NCBI GenBank assembly: GCA_017650255.1 | Contig: JAGCFG010000070.1 | Span: 1 to 10,861 of the forward strand | DNA length: 10,861 nucleotides | Source of the DNA: Alphaproteobacteria bacterium | GTDB lineage: Bacteria > Pseudomonadota > Alphaproteobacteria > RF32 > CAG-239 | Direction of reading: 5' to 3' | Shown: positions 8,028 through 10,861 of the stretch, piece by piece | How the letters are laid out: each line of letters begins with the position of its first letter | Position numbering within the stretch: the stretch's first letter is position 1 | Translations under genes and position numbers: made by a program | Notes under the pieces: model-generated | Databases searched by the model: none | Told to the model about the DNA's origin: nothing | Seen by the model: the letters and a program-made list of their open reading frames with translations, nothing else

Positions 8028-9593
8028 TTATCTCCCGCGATAAGCATTCACATTTGGCTTAGGTTGCAGACTGTTTACCGCACTATTATAAGCTTTTTCG
8101 CTTCCACCATTGTTTTTATAACTATCAAAACACTTTTTGGCCTCGGTAGGGTTGTTCAACTCGCGATATGCCAATCCCATATTATAATACGCCGCAGCAT
8201 ATGCTTCTGTCTCACCTGTTTTGACAACCTTTTTACTTTCTTCAATACATTTTTTATAATCGCCCAAATGATAATATGTAATTTCTATATCGTTGCTCAA
8301 ATCGGCACCATGAACACCTTCTTTTTGCATTTTTTGAAAACCGTCAAGAGCATATCCAAACTCTTCTTTGGCTTTTTCATCACTATTTTTCTCCATTTCC
8401 CGTGCTTTTTCATAGTGAGAAAGAGCTTGTTTATATTGATCATCGGCACTCAACAACTTCTTTGCCCCGTCATAAGAAATAGTCCCGCCACACAAATGCA
8501 AAACATTATATTCCTGCAGGTGCATATTATAATTAGTACTCATATATTTTGTCAACAATTCCGAAATTGTAACGGCACCTTTTTTCACATAATTACAAAT
8601 CTTATTCTGTTCCTCAATAATTTTGCTTATATCACCGCTATTAATTGCTGCTTTTCCTGTATCAATATCATTTTCAGGAAGCTGCGTTACCGATGTTACA
8701 ATATACTTTCGTCCCTTAGAATTTACTCCCGAATAATATTTCATGTCATAAACTTTAAGCGCATAATCATCCAAATTAAGGTATAAATAAGCCTCATGCA
8801 AATGGCGTTTGGCAATACCTTTTTCAAATTGCTTTTTGGGCTTAAAAGATATAATCTTTTGCGCACAAGCTATCGGATTATCGTGATTCTCTTTTACAAA
8901 TTTACAAAGTTTTGCCCCATTGCCCTCATTGTTATAGGCAACACCGAAAATTGCGGCAAATTCATTAACACTAAGCTCCGCTCCCTCTAAATTTTTATAC
9001 AATCTGTCATATACACGTCCTCCTTCGCGGCTTTTTACCCAGCCTTTAATCAAATCAACAGCATGATCACCGGAAATAACGGTATCTTTATTTGCAAAAT
9101 ATTTTGCCGCCAATACCCATGCCGTTGTATCAGGATTACTCCCTTCAGGATACCAATAACTGCCGACCCCGATTGTATTTGATACCGTACCATTATCGGA
9201 ATACGGTTCCAAAACCAACCCCTCTGTTGGTAACATAGAAGAAACAATCAATGGAAAAGCATCATCAAACAGCTTATCAAAGCATTCTTTGTCCGCAATT
9301 TCGTGCTTTTGAGTCATTTTATCAACTTTAGATCGCACAAATTTTTCCAGTTTGACCTTCTTTTTGTGCTCAACAATCTTATCTGTCAACTTGACTCCGC
9401 CATAAATACTAACCCCGGTAGCGACCAATCCGCCCCACAAAACCATTTTACCTTTTCTGGATAAAGAATTATATTTCTCAATAGTTTTCTTTCCCATTTT
9501 GCGCACAAAGGCTCCTACTTTTTGATAAGCCTGACTTTGCTTTACTTCATTTGCTTTCTTTTTAATATCTTTAATTCTTTTTCCTATATCCAT
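8028..9593 (-). CDS. Membrane-anchored GH24 lysozyme-like protein with C-terminal TPR repeats
   Basis: This 521-residue protein reads in order as follows. A very basic, helical N-terminus (1-49) is probably cytosolic. A single hydrophobic segment follows (about 50-69, VLWGGLVATGVSIYGGVKL), without a signal-peptidase site, so a signal anchor with the rest in the periplasm. Then a linker (70-115), and a GH24 (T4-lysozyme-like) muramidase domain (about 116-273). In the latter, TEGLVLEPYSDNGTVSNTIGVG reproduces the E-8-D-T active site as Glu124, Asp133 and Thr140, with one extra residue before Thr compared with T4 lysozyme. Later family marks are SVNEFAAIFGVAYNNEG (208-224) and a KRHLHEAYLYL end (262-272) equivalent to RRxxE. 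A region of unknown type follows (274-384), then TPR-like helices (about 385-505), clearest at AAYYNMGLAYRELNNPTEA (467-485). The start at 9593 has GGGAGA 7 bases upstream and a near-consensus promoter. A role in local peptidoglycan cleavage or remodelling is inferred. No holin or other phage gene is near. Confidence 0.85.
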   Translation of the reverse strand: MDIGKRIKDIKKKANEVKQSQAYQKVGAFVRKMGKKTIEKYNSLSRKGKMVLWGGLVATGVSIYGGVKLTDKIVEHKKKVKLEKFVRSKVDKMTQKHEIADKECFDKLFDDAFPLIVSSMLPTEGLVLEPYSDNGTVSNTIGVGSYWYPEGSNPDTTAWVLAAKYFANKDTVISGDHAVDLIKGWVKSREGGRVYDRLYKNLEGAELSVNEFAAIFGVAYNNEGNGAKLCKFVKENHDNPIACAQKIISFKPKKQFEKGIAKRHLHEAYLYLNLDDYALKVYDMKYYSGVNSKGRKYIVTSVTQLPENDIDTGKAAINSGDISKIIEEQNKICNYVKKGAVTISELLTKYMSTNYNMHLQEYNVLHLCGGTISYDGAKKLLSADDQYKQALSHYEKAREMEKNSDEKAKEEFGYALDGFQKMQKEGVHGADLSNDIEITYYHLGDYKKCIEESKKVVKTGETEAYAAAYYNMGLAYRELNNPTEAKKCFDSYKNNGGSEKAYNSAVNSLQPKPNVNAYRGR

Positions 9594-9621
9594 TCTCGTT
9601 TCTCCCGATATTTTATATCAA

Positions 9622-9650
9622 ATTATACAAAAATATTCTCTTTTTGTCAA
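9622..9650 (-). promoter_or_regulatory. Consensus sigma-70 promoter of the GH24-TPR gene
   Basis: On the minus strand TTGACA (plus-strand 9645-9650) and TATAAT (9622-9627) are both exact consensus hexamers with a 17-base spacer. The spacer edges form a 7-bp inverted repeat, ACAAAAA/TTTTTGT (9627-9633 and 9641-9647). The promoter starts right after the end of the chromate transporter gene and within the 60-base gap, so the gene need not depend on readthrough. Confidence 0.85.
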
Positions 9651-9653
9651 TAT

Positions 9654-10172
9654 CTACATTTCAAACATCGCTCCGCAAAAAGCACCCAAAAGAATAAATA
9701 CAATCGGCGACAATTTACAAAAATAAGACATCACAAAAAAGAGCAGGGCAAATAAAGCCGTTTTGCAGTCTACAATCGACAGTTTTGCAATCACAATCCC
9801 TGCGTATAATATCAAAGCTAGTGCTGCCGGCCTTATTCCTGATAAAAAGTTATTAAAAACCGGAGTATCTTTATATTTGATTATATATTTGCTGAACAAT
9901 AACAAAACCAAAAATGCCGGCAAAACCAAACCGAAGGTCGCCACCAAACTTCCTCCAATTCCAGAAGTTACAAACCCTGCAAAAGTCGCCATATTAATTC
10001 CGATAGGACCCGGAGTAGATTCAGAAACAGCAATCATATCTGTCAACTGCTCAAGAGAAAACCAATTTCTTGTTTTGCTCAACTCCACCAAAAAAGGCAC
10101 CGTCACCAACCCGCCACCGAAAGCCAAGGCTCCAATTTTAAAAAACTCAACAAACAACAGCAGATATATCAT
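9654..10172 (-). CDS. chrA: Chromate transporter family protein, second half-size subunit
   Basis: This is a half-length CHR-family membrane protein of 172 residues. ChrA exports chromate, and many family members have other or unknown substrates. Visible marks are FKIGALAFGGGLVTVPF (11-27), the SESTPGPIGINMATFAGF stretch (50-67) and about five hydrophobic segments. The start at 10172 is chosen because its ATG forms an ATGA overlap with the stop of the first half, with AAAGGA 9 bases upstream, and because the family's N-terminal helix begins there. An earlier ATG at 10307 would add 45 residues translated from the neighbour's coding region in another frame. The pair probably forms the antiparallel heterodimer described for short-chain CHR proteins. 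Chromate as substrate is only a family-level guess. Confidence 0.88.
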   Translation of the reverse strand: MIYLLLFVEFFKIGALAFGGGLVTVPFLVELSKTRNWFSLEQLTDMIAVSESTPGPIGINMATFAGFVTSGIGGSLVATFGLVLPAFLVLLLFSKYIIKYKDTPVFNNFLSGIRPAALALILYAGIVIAKLSIVDCKTALFALLFFVMSYFCKLSPIVFILLGAFCGAMFEM

Positions 10173-10720
10173 TTTGCCTTGTCCTTTATCGTCAACATAA
10201 TTTGCCTCAAAAGCCCGAACAGACATCCAAACACAACTACCATTGCCGGTGAGAGTGACAAACAAAGCAAACACAGAATAGAAAGAACAAAAATCACAAT
10301 CTGCCAAAAACTTTTAATGTTTTTACGCCACAATGCAATAACCACATTAGCGATAATCGCCACCACAGCCGCTCTGATACCATTAAAAACATGGACAACA
10401 TACTGATTATCCATAAAATTCTGCATTACCGCCGCAATTGTCACAATAACAACAATCGAAGGAAAAACAACACCAATCGTCGCCACAGCTGCTCCCAAAC
10501 TCTTTTTCAGTTTATAACCGACAATAGTTGCCGTATTTACAGCAATAATCCCCGGTGTACATTGTGCAATTGCAAAAAAATCCAACAAATCTTCTTCAGT
10601 GATCCATTTTTTCTTTTTTACCAATTCATCATGCAGCAAAGCCAACATTGCCGCCCCGCCGCCAAAAGTAAAAACTCCAATTTTTGCAAAAGAGAAAAAA
10701 AGTCTTATCAATTCACGCAT
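10169..10720 (-). CDS. chrA: Chromate transporter family protein, first half-size subunit
   Basis: This is the first of two half-size CHR proteins (183 aa). It shows the family's FAKIGVFTFGGGAAMLALL start (11-29), a KKWITEEDLLDFFAIAQCTPG segment (37-57) followed by NTATIVGY (62-69), and about five hydrophobic helices with a short basic end (TIKDKAK). Single-chain ChrA proteins carry both halves in about 400 residues; here they are separate genes coupled by a 4-base ATGA overlap. The start at 10720 has AAGGA about 10 bases upstream. I see no convincing promoter in the 141 bases upstream that are in the window. Confidence 0.88.
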   Translation of the reverse strand: MRELIRLFFSFAKIGVFTFGGGAAMLALLHDELVKKKKWITEEDLLDFFAIAQCTPGIIAVNTATIVGYKLKKSLGAAVATIGVVFPSIVVIVTIAAVMQNFMDNQYVVHVFNGIRAAVVAIIANVVIALWRKNIKSFWQIVIFVLSILCLLCLSLSPAMVVVFGCLFGLLRQIMLTIKDKAK

Positions 10721-10861
10721 TTCACAATCTTCCTTCTAACAGAAGAGAGTACACAAAACATCTAAAAACAAAGTTAACAAAAAAAATATATAAAAATCTC
10801 TGTGCATATTGCTGTTTTCTGCCTTTTTTATTTTTTGTTTTGGCATATAATGGGCGGCGAA
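10721..10861. other. Non-coding edge region upstream of the chromate transporter pair
   Basis: This is an AT-rich, low-complexity stretch with no open frame I would call. It must contain or adjoin the promoter of the minus-strand ChrA pair, but no good hexamer pair is evident. A TATAAT on the plus strand (10846-10851) lies near the edge without a recognisable -35, so a divergent gene beyond the window is possible but unsupported. Confidence 0.4.

Noticed and set aside
7905..8786. A 293-codon plus-strand frame opposite the lysozyme-TPR gene
   Set aside because: It reads as Ile/Phe-rich antisense of an AT-rich gene, spans an intergenic promoter, and has no family resemblance.
10173..10307. A 45-residue N-terminal extension of the second chromate-transporter half
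   Set aside because: It overlaps the first half's coding region in another frame, shows no family similarity, and the ATGA-coupled start at 10172 fits the family N-terminus.
10846..10861. A possible plus-strand promoter or gene start at the right edge
   Set aside because: There is a TATAAT and an ATG at 10850, but no -35, no ribosome site and only a few codons are visible.

Overview
The window looks like a chromosomal segment of an AT-rich alphaproteobacterium, possibly one of the small-genome host-associated or gut lineages. The class assignment rests on a CcrM-type GANTC adenine methyltransferase, a short Ppx/GppA phosphatase of the kind that sits next to rlmE in alphaproteobacteria, and an alphaproteobacterial-type RsmB/NOP methyltransferase. 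The finer lineage is a guess. Nothing here looks like an integrated phage or transposon.

Layout. The left part reads rightwards. (1) The 3' ~90% of ccrM (1-978). (2) A solitary unrecognised gene (1062-1952) with its own strong promoter, two perfect inverted repeats over that promoter, and its own hairpin terminator (1981-2009). (3) A gap of about 200 bases carrying a copy of a dispersed palindromic element (2066-2099). (4) A tight four-gene block with overlapping reading frames: two tandem Ppx/GppA paralogues (2213-3289, 3261-4202), rlmE (4189-4878) and an rsmB-like rRNA m5C methyltransferase (4878-6092). This block joins polyphosphate/(p)ppGpp-type phosphatases to ribosome RNA modification.

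The right part reads leftwards. From its 5' end it holds a chromate-transporter pair made of two half-size ChrA proteins with an ATGA overlap (10169-10720, then 9654-10172). Next comes a membrane-anchored protein joining a GH24 lysozyme-like domain to C-terminal TPR repeats (8028-9593). Last is a CPA2-family cation:proton antiporter (6089-7951), which converges on rsmB with overlapping stop codons. The lysozyme-TPR gene has a near-perfect sigma-70 promoter (TTGACA-17-TATAAT). A 16-base stretch of that promoter recurs upstream of the antiporter.

The best candidates for something undescribed are the lysozyme-TPR membrane protein and the orphan gene beside ccrM with its palindrome-covered promoter. 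The remaining genes are recognisable housekeeping or transport functions; within them, the degenerate second Ppx/GppA paralogue is the most notable oddity.
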